From contig JAFGVV010000059.1 of assembly GCA_016937795.1 (NCBI GenBank), positions 1-52,890 on the forward strand: a stretch of 52,890 nucleotides of DNA, given 5' to 3'. Source of the DNA: Paludibacteraceae bacterium. Lineage in GTDB: Bacteria > Bacteroidota > Bacteroidia > Bacteroidales > Paludibacteraceae. Every line of letters begins with the position of its first letter. Position 1 is the first letter of the stretch. The notes beneath the pieces are model-generated. The model was not told the DNA's origin and ran no database searches. It was given only the letters and a program-made list of their open reading frames with translations. Shown piece by piece: positions 1-9,489 of the stretch. The position numbers and the translations under genes were made by a program.

Positions 1-115
1 AACAATTCAAATCCACTTGTATGCATTAGTTTTTTTTTGCAAAACTAATACTTTATTGCTTTCCCCCCAACTTTTTGACTTGATCCCCCTTACCGGCAAA
101 GCAGGAGGGCTAAAA

Positions 116-159
116 AATAAATATCCCGACACATAAGTTTGTGTGTCGGGATATTTATT
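116..159. terminator. Strong intrinsic terminator hairpin
   Basis: A perfect 18-bp stem (116-133 with 142-159, core ATCCCGACACA) closes an 8-nt loop and is bounded by A and T tracts, so it could work in both directions. It lies about 40 nt beyond the stop codon of the minus-strand Wzz-like gene and would end that transcript. Confidence 0.85.
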
Positions 160-199
160 AATGCTTGAAAGAAAGCCCAATGGAAACAGGAATCATCTA

Positions 200-1171
200 T
201 TAGCTTTTCTCTTTAAGAAATTGCATGATGATTGATATACTTTCGAGAAAGCCTGCGAGCACTAAGCCGGCTATTAATCCGAACAAAAGGCTATAAACAG
301 CAAATTTAAAGCGGCTATTTATTGGAACTGGCGAAACCACCAGCGCCGAGGGAATTTCCACCGGCTGTGTAAATTTCGACAAGCGCATTTCGGCATCGTT
401 TCTGAGCTGTTGTATACGCATTAAGTCACCATAAAACAACTGCTTACGCTGTTCGCCCATGACAAGTGTATTCCGTTCGAAGCTCATTTGTGCATTATCA
501 TTATCTCTGAAATAATACAGACCGGCCAGGCTATCGATACGGTTGAGTTCGCGGTTGCAAATGCTAATCTGGTTTTGCAGGTCGTTTATTTTAGCCTTGT
601 ATTGTGCCTTCACCACAACATTGCTGTTGAGAAAATGCACAATAGCAGCTTCGACCTGAGGAACCTGTGCTATATTTTTTGTTTTCATCCGGATATACAC
701 TCTGTCGCGCATACGTACATTCATGGTATCGGTGAGAGAGTGCGAATCGCTGAAATCGACTTTATCGGCCACGCTATCGCGCAGGAAGTCGATCATATAG
801 AATGCTTTAATTTCTTGCACATTACTAGCCACACTATCAGGCAGATTGAGTTTTGTGGCCAGAGAGGTATGCTCATTGCGCGCATCGGCATTTTCGAGTT
901 GACGGAAGATTTGGCGCACAGTCTGTGCATCGGGTCCGAGAATAAGTGCAGTGCCTTCGGCTTTGTAAACACGCTCAGAGGGGCGCGCCAGATACTGACC
1001 AAATGCAAAAGCAATGAACAACACAGCCATCACATACCATTTCTTGCGGTACATCAACCGGACAATATTGCCTGACCATATCAGCAGTTTATGCCCCACC
1101 GTACGCAGCCAGGCTACAAACATCGACATCAAATCGAGCAAATTAATTTCATTTTGTTTTTTCTCTTCCAT
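200..1171 (-). CDS. Wzz-like chain-length determinant protein
   Basis: A 323-residue inner-membrane protein with the two-helix plan of Wzz/polysaccharide co-polymerases: a cytoplasmic N-terminus, a first membrane segment at about residues 44-62, a long periplasmic part with predicted coiled coil (about 185-275), and a second membrane segment at about 291-311. Proteins of this family set the length of O-antigen or capsule chains made by the Wzy pathway. No tyrosine-kinase domain follows the second helix, so it is the short form. No polysaccharide genes are visible next to it; its cluster may lie outside the window. The assignment rests on topology and overall resemblance, not on a diagnostic motif, so the exact substrate is unknown. 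Confidence 0.7.
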   Translation of the reverse strand: MEEKKQNEINLLDLMSMFVAWLRTVGHKLLIWSGNIVRLMYRKKWYVMAVLFIAFAFGQYLARPSERVYKAEGTALILGPDAQTVRQIFRQLENADARNEHTSLATKLNLPDSVASNVQEIKAFYMIDFLRDSVADKVDFSDSHSLTDTMNVRMRDRVYIRMKTKNIAQVPQVEAAIVHFLNSNVVVKAQYKAKINDLQNQISICNRELNRIDSLAGLYYFRDNDNAQMSFERNTLVMGEQRKQLFYGDLMRIQQLRNDAEMRLSKFTQPVEIPSALVVSPVPINSRFKFAVYSLLFGLIAGLVLAGFLESISIIMQFLKEKS

Positions 1172-1323
1172 AACAATGACATCTCGAATATTAATTTTAT
1201 AATTTACTATATTTCACTTCCAATTCAGCTTCAATAACAGCCGGCCTCCGTGCCTAACCTTATTTTATCGAATAAACGCGAAACCTCCCTCATTCTTCAG
1301 AAGGCAAGTCCGAAACTCAAAAC

Positions 1324-1995
1324 TCAAGACTCAGAATTCAAATCCTCCTCTTTCTCAGCCCAAAAAGGCTCCTCTTCCTCCTCAGCACTATCCTCCTCAT
1401 CCCATACTTTCACTGGTTTTTGCGGACCAGCCTTACGGTAAACGACCGACATTATAAGTCCGGCTACACCGCCCGAGAGGTGCCCTTCCCACGAAACAGG
1501 ATCGTTATCCTGCCAGGGAAACAAGTGCCAAAACATATTGCCATACAGAAAAGTGACAACGAGTGAAATAGCAATAAGCGGAATATGCCTCCTGATGACA
1601 CCACTAAAAAACAAAAAGGCAGCCAGGGCATACACTACTGCGCTTGCACCCACATGCCAGTTTCCGCGGCCCACCACCCAGAGTATTAAGCCGCTAAAGA
1701 TGTATAGGAGCAGAAAAACCCTGTTTGCAATTTCTTTGTAAAAATAATACAAAGCAGCCGATAAAACAAAAAACGAAACAGCATTATTAAACAGGTGCGA
1801 TCCATCGGCATGTATGAACACATAGCTAAGGACAGCCCAGAGTCGTTGCGGATTACGGGGAAAAACACCAGCGGTGTGAAAGTCCCACCCCATGCCCTTT
1901 TCGAGCATAAAAACCAGTATCATAAACAAGGTGAGACAGGCAGGAATAAACACGGCATACAAAAACCGACCCTTTCTCTTCGCTGTAATATCCAT
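1324..1995 (-). CDS. Rhomboid family intramembrane serine protease
   Basis: A 223-residue multi-pass membrane protein with the rhomboid catalytic pattern: HLFNN at about 67-71, GASAVVY with the nucleophile Ser118, and GHLSGG with catalytic His172. Rhomboids cleave transmembrane helices inside the lipid bilayer. About six hydrophobic segments can be counted. The C-terminal 35 residues are strongly acidic (runs of E and D) and probably cytoplasmic. The gene stands alone; a TAnnTTTG-type -7 box (TAAATTTG) lies on the minus strand at 2031-2024, about 30 nt before the start codon. The substrate cannot be inferred from context. Confidence 0.88.
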   Translation of the reverse strand: MDITAKRKGRFLYAVFIPACLTLFMILVFMLEKGMGWDFHTAGVFPRNPQRLWAVLSYVFIHADGSHLFNNAVSFFVLSAALYYFYKEIANRVFLLLYIFSGLILWVVGRGNWHVGASAVVYALAAFLFFSGVIRRHIPLIAISLVVTFLYGNMFWHLFPWQDNDPVSWEGHLSGGVAGLIMSVVYRKAGPQKPVKVWDEEDSAEEEEEPFWAEKEEDLNSES

Positions 1996-2344
1996 TTTTA
2001 TATTGTAAAACTTACATTGAATGCAAATTTAGCATTTTTTCCATTTAATAAGGTATGAAATTCCAATAAAATGCATCTTCGATTGCAATACAGAGCCATA
2101 GTAATGTTGTAAATTTCATGTTTACAAGCTATAAGATGAGGCATTGCGTCAAATAATTTTGCATAATGTTACAGTTTCGATAAATGCTTAATTTTAGTTA
2201 GCTATAATTTTGTAATTACAATAATTTTAAATAAATTGCGAACGAATTCAAAGAATCAAGAACCAACTCTGAGAACCATTGCAAAAGCATTCGTTTTCAG
2301 TTTGTTTTTTCTGTAAGTAGTTTACAATATAACACTAATACTAT
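1996..2344. other. Divergent intergenic region
   Basis: This 349-nt gap separates the rhomboid gene (minus) from the glucan operon (plus). It holds the candidate -7 box of the rhomboid gene at 2024-2031 and, on the plus strand, TAATTTTG at 2205-2212, a plausible -7 box for the operon, with only a weak -33 partner. No ORF or structured RNA is evident. Confidence 0.45.
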
Positions 2345-4288
2345 ATGAGTTACCTCAATTTTGACAAAGCGCTGTTGATGAATCTCGAACGATCGTTGTC
2401 AAAGGAAATGATTCGCACAAACAGAGCCGGAGCCTACAACAGTACTACACTAATCGATTGCAACACCCGTAAATATCACGGCCAGTTAGTGATCCCCCTG
2501 CCCGAGATCGACGACAGCAATCATGTTTTATTATCGTCGCTCGACGAGACAGTGATTCAGCACGGGGCCGAATTTAATCTGGGCATACACAATTACGAAG
2601 GAAACAATTTTAGTCCCAACGGACATAAGTATATCAGGCAGTTCGACTGTGAAGTCATATCGCGCACGGTATATCGTGTAGGTGGCGTAGTGCTTTCGAA
2701 AGAAAAAATGCTGGTATCGTTTGAGCCGCGTGTACTTATAAAATACACCTTACTGGATGCGCACTCGCCAACCACCATTCGATTCAAACCTTTTCTGGCA
2801 TTCAGAAGTGTCAATGCGCTGACACACGAAAACAGCGCAGCAGACACCTCATACACTGAAATCAGCAATGGTACAAAGATGTGCATGTACAATCATTACC
2901 CTTGCCTATCAATGCAGTTTTCGAAAAAAAACAGCTATGTACATCAGCCCGACTGGTACAAAAACATTGAATATTATAAAGAAAAGGAAAGAGGGTATGA
3001 ATACCTCGAAGATTTACTTGTGCCGGGATATTTTGAAATGCCTATCAAAAAAGGAGAGTCGATTATATTTTCGGCAGGCATCAGCGATGTATCGCCACGT
3101 AAGCTGACACAACTCTGGGAAGATGAATTTAAGCGCCGTCATGCGCGTACCGACATGTACGAATGTTTACGTAACTCTGCGCAGCAGTTTTATAAACGCG
3201 AAGGCGACCGAACCTATCTGTTAGCCGGATATCCCTGGTTTGGAGCCCGTGCGCGCGATCAGTTTGTCGCTTTACCGGGCTGTACGCTTACCATCGACCG
3301 TATGGATTATTTCGACGATATTATGAACACATCACTGGATGAAGTGAAGCGATTCATGAATGGAGAAACCGAAGGTTTTAAACTTCAGGGTATCGACGAC
3401 CCCGATGTACTGCTATGGCTTATCAGAGCTTTTCAGCAGTATGCCAAAGATGTATCGTTAGAACAGGCAGCAGCACGCTTCAATGATATTTGCAGCCAAA
3501 TTATTTCGTTTATACGAAAACAAAAACATCCGAATTTATTTCTGCACAACAATGGTTTGGTTTATGTAAACGGGACAGAAAAACCAGCCACCTGGATGAA
3601 TGCCACCGAGGACGGATTGCCTATTACGCCACGCACAGGCTATGTAGTGGAAATTAATGCACTTTGGTATAATAGTCTGAAATTTGCGTCACAACTCACC
3701 AGGGCTGCGGGCAACGAACACTCAGCCGATTTACTCGACTATCAGGCCGAGATAGCACGCGAAGCATTTATCCAGACATTCTGGAACGGCACCTATCTGT
3801 ACGACTATGTGGTGGGCACCTACAATGACCCTGAAGTCCGCCCGAATATGATTCTGGCGGTAGGCCTGCCTTTTTCGCCACTCGACCGTCAGCAACAGAA
3901 ATCGGTGCTCGACATTACCACGCGCGAACTACTTACCCCGAAAGGATTGCGTTCGCTGAGTCCGAAAAGCGGCTCGTATCGCCCCAATTATGTGGGTGGC
4001 ATGCTTGAGCGTAACCGCAACTACCACAACGGTCCGGTATGGCCATGCACCTTTGGCGCATTTGCAGCAGCCTATCTGCGCATTTACAAAGAAAGCGGAA
4101 GATCATTTATCGAGCGTATGTTGCTGGGCTTTGAAGCCGAAATGACCGAATTGTGTGTAGGCACCATACCCGAGCTTTTCGATGGTAATCCGCCATTCAA
4201 AGGACATGGAGGCATATCATTTGCCATGAGTGTGGCCGAAGTATTGAGAGTATTGGGAACCTTAAAGAAATACGAAATAAACAATTAA
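2345..4288 (+). CDS. Glycogen debranching enzyme (amylo-alpha-1,6-glucosidase family)
   Basis: A 647-residue cytoplasmic protein of the COG3408 type. The N-terminal beta-rich domain carries the usual TNRAGAYNSTT and NTRKYHG motifs. The C-terminal (alpha/alpha)6 domain has the segments TPRTGYVVEINALWYN, NYVGGMLERN and NGPVWP. The family removes alpha-1,6 branches from glycogen. An oddity is TWMN at 416-419: many family members have TWMD there, where the Asp is thought to be the general acid, so Asn419 may lower activity unless this subgroup normally has Asn. It is the first gene of an operon; the next gene starts 2 nt after its stop. It is probably used in storage-glucan metabolism with the two following genes. 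Confidence 0.88.
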   Translation: MSYLNFDKALLMNLERSLSKEMIRTNRAGAYNSTTLIDCNTRKYHGQLVIPLPEIDDSNHVLLSSLDETVIQHGAEFNLGIHNYEGNNFSPNGHKYIRQFDCEVISRTVYRVGGVVLSKEKMLVSFEPRVLIKYTLLDAHSPTTIRFKPFLAFRSVNALTHENSAADTSYTEISNGTKMCMYNHYPCLSMQFSKKNSYVHQPDWYKNIEYYKEKERGYEYLEDLLVPGYFEMPIKKGESIIFSAGISDVSPRKLTQLWEDEFKRRHARTDMYECLRNSAQQFYKREGDRTYLLAGYPWFGARARDQFVALPGCTLTIDRMDYFDDIMNTSLDEVKRFMNGETEGFKLQGIDDPDVLLWLIRAFQQYAKDVSLEQAAARFNDICSQIISFIRKQKHPNLFLHNNGLVYVNGTEKPATWMNATEDGLPITPRTGYVVEINALWYNSLKFASQLTRAAGNEHSADLLDYQAEIAREAFIQTFWNGTYLYDYVVGTYNDPEVRPNMILAVGLPFSPLDRQQQKSVLDITTRELLTPKGLRSLSPKSGSYRPNYVGGMLERNRNYHNGPVWPCTFGAFAAAYLRIYKESGRSFIERMLLGFEAEMTELCVGTIPELFDGNPPFKGHGGISFAMSVAEVLRVLGTLKKYEINN

Positions 4289-4290
4289 AG

Positions 4291-5541
4291 ATGAAGGCAT
4301 TAATGTTTGGATGGGAATTCCCTCCACATATACTGGGCGGATTGGGTACTGCCAGCTACGGGCTTACCAAAGGAATGGCACTACAACCCGATATGCAAAT
4401 TACTTTTGTAATACCAAAACCACATGGCGACGAAGATCAGAGTTTCCTGAAGATAGTAGGCGCTTGTAATGTACCTGTGGTATGGAAAGAAAACGACTGG
4501 CAGCATATAAACCATCGTATAGGGCACTTGATGCATCCCGATGAATACTACTGGCTGCGCAATGGCATAAAATATGATTTTTCGCGCATACACACCAACG
4601 ATTTAGGATGTATAGATTTCTCGGGTCGATATCCCGACAACCTGCTCGAGGAAATATCGAATTACGAAGCAGTGGCCAGTGTACTGGCACATCAGATGGA
4701 GTTCGATATTATTCATTCGCACGACTGGCTGACCTATCCTGCCGGTGTATTTGCCAAACAAATAAGTGGAAAACCGCTTGTGATACATGTACATGCTACC
4801 GATTTCGACCGTAGTCGCGGACAGGTGAACCCCACAGTATATAGTATTGAGAAACGGGGAATGGACATGGCCGACCATATAATGACCGTAAGTGATCTGA
4901 CACGAAAGATTGTGATTGAAAAATATCATCAGGACCCACGTAAGGTAACTACAGTGCATAATGCAGTAGAGCCTTTGCCCGATGCCAATTCGTTTACAAA
5001 AACACCCCGTCGCGACAAGGTAGTGACATTCCTGGGGCGTATAACTATGCAGAAGGGTCCTGAATACTTTGTGGAAGCTGCTCATCGGGTTTTACAAAAA
5101 ACAAAAGGAGTACGCTTTGTAATGGCAGGCAGTGGCGATATGATGCAGGCGATGATAGACCTTGCAGCCAAACGCGGCATAGCCGACCGTTTTCATTTTA
5201 CAGGATTTCTGAAAGGGCGTCAGGTACACGAAATGCTGGCCGAAAGTGATGTATATATCATGCCTTCGGTATCGGAACCTTTTGGTATTTCGCCACTCGA
5301 AGCTATGCAGGTAGGCACTCCATCCATTATCTCAAAACAATCGGGTTGCGCCGAAATTCTGACGCATGCCATTAAAACCGACTACTGGGACATAGATGCC
5401 ATGGCCGATGCCATTTACGCTATTGTAAAAAATCCCGCCATGTACAACAGTTTGCGTGAGCTCGGACGCGAGGAAGTAAACAATATTAAATGGTACGATG
5501 CAGGACTGAAAGTGAGAGCTATTTACGACAGTGCAATGTAA
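4291..5541 (+). CDS. GT4-type glycosyltransferase (glycogen synthase-like)
   Basis: A 416-residue GT-B fold enzyme. The N-terminus has the synthase-like pattern MFGWEFPPHILGGLGTA, and the C-terminal donor-binding half has SEPFGISPLEAMQVGTP, the EX7E motif of retaining nucleotide-sugar transferases, at about residues 329-337. It lies 2 nt after the debranching gene and 52 nt before a GH57 gene, an arrangement common in Bacteroidota and linked to glycogen or maltodextrin synthesis. The donor (UDP- or ADP-glucose) cannot be told from sequence. No signal peptide is seen, so it should act in the cytoplasm. Confidence 0.85.
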   Translation: MKALMFGWEFPPHILGGLGTASYGLTKGMALQPDMQITFVIPKPHGDEDQSFLKIVGACNVPVVWKENDWQHINHRIGHLMHPDEYYWLRNGIKYDFSRIHTNDLGCIDFSGRYPDNLLEEISNYEAVASVLAHQMEFDIIHSHDWLTYPAGVFAKQISGKPLVIHVHATDFDRSRGQVNPTVYSIEKRGMDMADHIMTVSDLTRKIVIEKYHQDPRKVTTVHNAVEPLPDANSFTKTPRRDKVVTFLGRITMQKGPEYFVEAAHRVLQKTKGVRFVMAGSGDMMQAMIDLAAKRGIADRFHFTGFLKGRQVHEMLAESDVYIMPSVSEPFGISPLEAMQVGTPSIISKQSGCAEILTHAIKTDYWDIDAMADAIYAIVKNPAMYNSLRELGREEVNNIKWYDAGLKVRAIYDSAM

Positions 5542-5593
5542 AAGCCAATAGTATAAAAATAAATATTACAACAACTTATAAACTCCTGATAAT

Positions 5594-6886
5594 ATGCAGA
5601 ACATTTGTTTTTATTTTCAGATACATCAACCCCTGCAACTGAAACGTTACCGTTTTTTCGAAATCGGCCAGGATCATTATTATTACGATGATTTTCAGAC
5701 AGAAGACAAAATGCGATTGTTGGTTGAACAATCGTATCTGACAGCCAACCGCACAATTTCAGAAATGATTCGGAGTTCGAACGGAAAATTTAAATGTGCA
5801 TTTTCGATTTCGGGCACAGCCCTTGAGCAGCTCGAACAATATGCACCCGAGCTTATCGACAGTTTCAAAGAACTTGCTCAAACAGGCAGTGTGGAATTTT
5901 TAGGCGAGACTTATGCACATTCGCTTTCGTCGGTTTACGACGCAAACGAATTTGAGAGTCAGATAAAACTGCACAGCGAAAAAATCAAGTCACTTTTTGG
6001 TCAGAAACCAGTCACTTTCCGCAATTCGGAACTTATATACTCCGACGAAATTGGAGAGATTGTATCGAAAGCAGGCTTCAAAACAGTACTTATCGACGAA
6101 GCTAAACATATTCTGGGTTGGAAAAGTCCAAACTTCGTATATCAGCATGCATATAACAACAAGCTAAAATTATTGGTGCGCAACCATAAACTGAGCGACG
6201 ATATTGCTTTCAGATTTTCGCATCAGAACTGGAGCGATTTCCCTCTGACAGCTGAAAAGTTTATAGGCTGGCTGACCGGAATGCCCGAAAATGACAATAT
6301 CGTAAACCTGTGGATGAGCTACGAATCCTTCGGACTTTATCAACCTGCATATACAGGAATTTTCGAATTTCTGAAAGCATTACCTTATCATGCCATGGAG
6401 CAGAAAATGAATTTCGTGACACCATCCGAAGCATCGAAAAAGCTCGAAAGTGCAGGTACGTTGTCAAGCCCTTACCCAATAAGCTGGGCAGGTCACGAAA
6501 AAGATTTAAGCCCCTGGATTGGAAACGATCTTCAACAGGAAGCTTTGAACAAACTTTATGCAGTAGGCGAACGTGTTCGATTGTGTCAGGATAAAGCCCT
6601 GCAACATGACTGGCTTATGCTTCAGGCTACCGATCATTTCCGATATATGAGTCATAAAGATGCCGTTGGCACACATTACGACAATGCTTACGAAGCTTTT
6701 ATGAATTATATGAATGTCCTGGCCGATTTCCTCGAAAGAGTAGATTCGCAATATCCTACAAGTATCGAAAACGAAGAATTAAACGAACTTCTGAAAACCA
6801 TTACGAATCAGGACAAGGAAATTGAAAAATTGCAGCATGAAATCAGCAAACTAAAAGCCAGAAAAACAAAAAAAACAGAGGCTTGA
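5594..6886 (+). CDS. Glycoside hydrolase family 57 protein, acid/base residue apparently missing
   Basis: A 430-residue member of the GH57 alpha-amylase/glucanotransferase family. The HQP motif is at 11-13, the motif-2 region GETYAHS at 104-110, and the nucleophile Glu146 sits in FRNSELIYSDEIG. The motif-4 region reads WMSYESFG at 240-247. Relatives have a DYETFG-like sequence there, whose Asp is the general acid/base, so Ser242 replaces the expected Asp (codon AGC at 6317-6319). The enzyme may be inactive, altered or regulatory. The C-terminal ~40 residues are a lysine/glutamate-rich coiled coil. It is the third gene of the glucan operon and is followed by a strong terminator. Confidence 0.85.
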   Translation: MQNICFYFQIHQPLQLKRYRFFEIGQDHYYYDDFQTEDKMRLLVEQSYLTANRTISEMIRSSNGKFKCAFSISGTALEQLEQYAPELIDSFKELAQTGSVEFLGETYAHSLSSVYDANEFESQIKLHSEKIKSLFGQKPVTFRNSELIYSDEIGEIVSKAGFKTVLIDEAKHILGWKSPNFVYQHAYNNKLKLLVRNHKLSDDIAFRFSHQNWSDFPLTAEKFIGWLTGMPENDNIVNLWMSYESFGLYQPAYTGIFEFLKALPYHAMEQKMNFVTPSEASKKLESAGTLSSPYPISWAGHEKDLSPWIGNDLQQEALNKLYAVGERVRLCQDKALQHDWLMLQATDHFRYMSHKDAVGTHYDNAYEAFMNYMNVLADFLERVDSQYPTSIENEELNELLKTITNQDKEIEKLQHEISKLKARKTKKTEA

Positions 6887-6915
6887 TAAATAACTAAAGC
6901 GAAAAAGCAAAACGA

Positions 6916-6965
6916 AAAACGAAAAAGGACACAAATTCTCATACAATTTGTGTCCTTTTCGTTTT
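6916..6965 (+). terminator. Intrinsic terminator of the glucan operon
   Basis: A stem of about 20 bp (core AAAGGACACAAATT at 6924-6937 paired with AATTTGTGTCCTTTT at 6945-6959), extended by GAAAAC/GTTTTC arms and followed by a T-rich tail. It lies about 30 nt after the GH57 stop codon. Confidence 0.85.
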
Positions 6966-7079
6966 GAAATGATAGTTGCATGTACCCGGATTAGACAATA
7001 CCAAAAGACATTTTGAACCTGCCAATGATAGACTGCGCAAATTTAGCATTCGTTTGGATGTCAGTTGCAAAGAATTTTA

Positions 7080-7087
7080 TACTTTTG
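7080..7087 (+). promoter_or_regulatory. Candidate -7 promoter box of the ubiA-maf operon
   Basis: TACTTTTG fits the Bacteroidota -7 consensus TAnnTTTG and lies 45 nt before the ubiA start. The nearest TTG upstream is at 7054-7056, a 23-nt spacing that is longer than usual, so the call is tentative. Confidence 0.45.
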
Positions 7088-7132
7088 CAAAGTTAAGAAC
7101 GTGAACACATTTATCAACATCACAATCCACAA

Positions 7133-8128
7133 ATGTATAAATATCTCTCACTGATACGTTATTACAATCTGATTTTTATAGTATTTGTACAGTTAGTCGT
7201 TCGTCAGACTGTGCTTGTGCCTGTATTACAAAAGTACGGATTCGAAATAGTGCCTCTCGATGCAGCCACATTTTTGCTTATAGCAGCTACTGTGTTGATT
7301 GCCGCAGGCGGTTATGTGCTCAACGATTATTTCGACATTAAAATTGATGCAATAAACAAGCCCGACAAACAAATTGTAAATAAAACTGTAAGTAAAACTG
7401 TAGCCATGCGCATATATCAGGCGCTTACAGCAGCCGGAGTTGTAACCGGACTGGCATCGGCTCATTTCAGTCAGAGTTATACCCTGGCATTTATTTTTGT
7501 AGTTGTGCCCGGCCTTTTATGGTTCTATTCAGCAAGTTACAAGCGTCAGTTTCTGACCGGTAACCTTACAGTGGCGTTTATGGCAGCCCTTACAGTAATG
7601 GTTGTCGCCATCAACGAAGTAAAACTGCTCGAAAACGAATTCGGCGATTTACTCTTTCAAACTCCCCTACCCTCCGAACTTTATAGCTGGGCAGCAGGCT
7701 TTGCCCTGTTTTCCTTTTTACTCACACTGATCAGGGAAATAGTAAAAGACATAGAAGATATTAACGGCGACAGAGAAATGGAATGCCGCACAATTCCGAT
7801 AGTTTGGGGTATCGCAAAGGCTAAAATACTGATTTATGTACTTATTGTCATTACCGTTGCCGCTTTGTTTGCGGCCAATCATTTGTATATAAGTTTCGAA
7901 GGTACGCTTACATTACGTTATCTAATTTTTGCTATAGTACTACCTTTACTTGCACTTGCCCTAATGCTACTACGACCGAAGAACCGCGAGAGCCTGCATC
8001 AGGCTTCCACACTTACAAAAATGGTGATGGTGGCAGGTGTTTCGTATGGTTTTATTTTTTACTTCTTAATGGCAAAGACTTATCAATTAAGTATTTTCGG
8101 GCTATTTATGACAAACCCCAACCCCTAA
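7133..8128 (+). CDS. UbiA family prenyltransferase
   Basis: A 331-residue integral membrane enzyme with about nine hydrophobic segments. It carries both Asp-rich motifs of the UbiA superfamily: NDYFDIKIDAINKPDK (NDxxDxxxD) at about 64-79 and DIEDINGDREMECRT (DxxxD) at about 206-220, which bind Mg2+ and prenyl diphosphate. The closest Bacteroidota relatives are usually annotated as geranylgeranylglycerol-phosphate geranylgeranyltransferase; menaquinone or heme O roles are alternatives. The gene leads a cluster with a small exported protein (12-nt gap) and maf. Confidence 0.85.
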   Translation: MYKYLSLIRYYNLIFIVFVQLVVRQTVLVPVLQKYGFEIVPLDAATFLLIAATVLIAAGGYVLNDYFDIKIDAINKPDKQIVNKTVSKTVAMRIYQALTAAGVVTGLASAHFSQSYTLAFIFVVVPGLLWFYSASYKRQFLTGNLTVAFMAALTVMVVAINEVKLLENEFGDLLFQTPLPSELYSWAAGFALFSFLLTLIREIVKDIEDINGDREMECRTIPIVWGIAKAKILIYVLIVITVAALFAANHLYISFEGTLTLRYLIFAIVLPLLALALMLLRPKNRESLHQASTLTKMVMVAGVSYGFIFYFLMAKTYQLSIFGLFMTNPNP

Positions 8129-8140
8129 AAATCTATTAAA

Positions 8141-8725
8141 ATGAAAAAGTTATTATTATACCTGTTCATTTTATTGCAAACCAGCCTTTACAGCCAAACA
8201 GACGAAATCAACTTCAACGATTTCTATCATAATTTTAGCATAGGTGCCTCGCTGAGTGTAGGGCGTGAGGATATTGTGGCCATTTACCCACCAAAAATAA
8301 GTTTTACATATTTCGATATAAATAATTCGGGCATTGAAACATTTATTGGACTCAATATAGCTGCATGGCCATTTTTTGGCTATCATTTTTCAACAGGAAT
8401 ACATACAGGATTAATACTTAAAAACAAGCTAAGCTTCGAAGGGTCGTTCACTTACGCAACCGTTCCACCACAGGATGCCTTTTTCGAGTACTTCAACAAC
8501 ACATGGCAAAAAGTCACTTTCAATCCGAAAATCGGACTAAAAGCAGACATATTCTGGATAAAAGCAGGCCCTTCGTTCATTCTTTCGAGCAACGAACATA
8601 ATGCAGCACAAACCTTTTTCGACCCATACAATATACGATATTACAATTTGGAAATGGGCCTGTATGTCCCTCTCAGAATCCCCAATTACAAAAAGATACA
8701 TCAATTCAACAACAGAGCATTATGA
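8141..8725 (+). CDS. Exported protein of unknown function, outer-membrane barrel-like
   Basis: A 194-residue protein I cannot assign to a named family. A signal peptide (MKKLLLYLFILLQTSLYSQ) is followed by alternating hydrophobic/polar segments rich in aromatic residues and glycine, as in small outer-membrane beta-barrels. The stop codon overlaps the maf start by 4 nt (ATGA), so the two are probably translationally coupled. Confidence 0.7.
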   Translation: MKKLLLYLFILLQTSLYSQTDEINFNDFYHNFSIGASLSVGREDIVAIYPPKISFTYFDINNSGIETFIGLNIAAWPFFGYHFSTGIHTGLILKNKLSFEGSFTYATVPPQDAFFEYFNNTWQKVTFNPKIGLKADIFWIKAGPSFILSSNEHNAAQTFFDPYNIRYYNLEMGLYVPLRIPNYKKIHQFNNRAL

Positions 8726-9312
8726 ACTTACTTAAAAATATAGCACATTTCGATATCATATTAGCTTCGCAATCGCCACGCCGACGCGAACTACTGAAAG
8801 GACTTGACATTGACTTCCGAATAGAGATAATTGATGTGGACGAAAGCTTTCCAAACGGAATGATGGGTGTGGAAATACCTATGTATCTGGCTGAGAAAAA
8901 GGCCAACGCATACCGCAGCATTATGCAGGAAAACAGCATGCTTATTACTGCCGACACCATTGTATGGCATGAGGGGCGTGTGCTCAACAAACCCGTTGAT
9001 GAAGCCGACGCACGTAAAATGCTTAGCAAACTATCGGGAAAAACACATCAGGTCATTACCGGAGTGTGCATTTCCACACTTCGTAAACGACGCGTGTTTC
9101 ATGTAATTTCCGAAGTACGCTTTGCCCGCCTCACTGAGACCGAAATAGATTATTATCTGGAAAATTACAAGCCCTACGACAAAGCAGGCTCATATGGCGT
9201 ACAGGAATGGATAGGTTTTGTTGGCGTGGAACATATCAATGGCTCATATTTCAATGTAATGGGGCTTCCCGTTCAAAGGCTTTACAACGAACTTAAGCGA
9301 TGGGCGGAATAA
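8722..9312 (+). CDS. maf: Maf family nucleotide pyrophosphatase
   Basis: A 196-residue protein with the Maf signature near the N-terminus (ILASQSPRRRELLKG at about 13-27), then ADTIVWHEG and DKAGSYGVQE. Maf proteins hydrolyse non-canonical nucleoside triphosphates (dTTP/UTP or modified bases) and are linked to housecleaning and division control. The length is normal. It is the last gene of the ubiA cluster and overlaps the upstream gene by 4 nt. Confidence 0.93.
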   Translation: MNLLKNIAHFDIILASQSPRRRELLKGLDIDFRIEIIDVDESFPNGMMGVEIPMYLAEKKANAYRSIMQENSMLITADTIVWHEGRVLNKPVDEADARKMLSKLSGKTHQVITGVCISTLRKRRVFHVISEVRFARLTETEIDYYLENYKPYDKAGSYGVQEWIGFVGVEHINGSYFNVMGLPVQRLYNELKRWAE

Positions 9313-9398
9313 TGTCTGTGACCACACTTTACAACAGATAATACAAGCTGAAGAAATTCGCAAGCTGAAGAAATGTAATATTATTTTCAGCAAGACAC

Positions 9399-9428
9399 TT
9401 GTTAATGCAAAAAGTCTTATTAACTTTG
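9399..9428 (+). promoter_or_regulatory. Consensus Bacteroidota promoter
   Basis: TTG at 9399-9401, a 19-nt spacer and TAACTTTG at 9421-9428 match the -33/-7 consensus exactly. Transcription would start near 9435, giving a leader of about 55 nt before the lipoprotein ATG at 9490. The same spacing is found at 38216-38245 and inside every CRISPR repeat. Confidence 0.75.
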
Positions 9429-9489
9429 CTGACAAATTTTATATTTGAAAAAAAAGCAATCTGTTCAAACCTTTTTCAAGCGCAACCAA

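Noticed and set aside
488..1075. 195-codon ORF on the plus strand
   Set aside because: It is the opposite-strand shadow of the Wzz-like gene, rich in His, Ile and Cys and without family resemblance.
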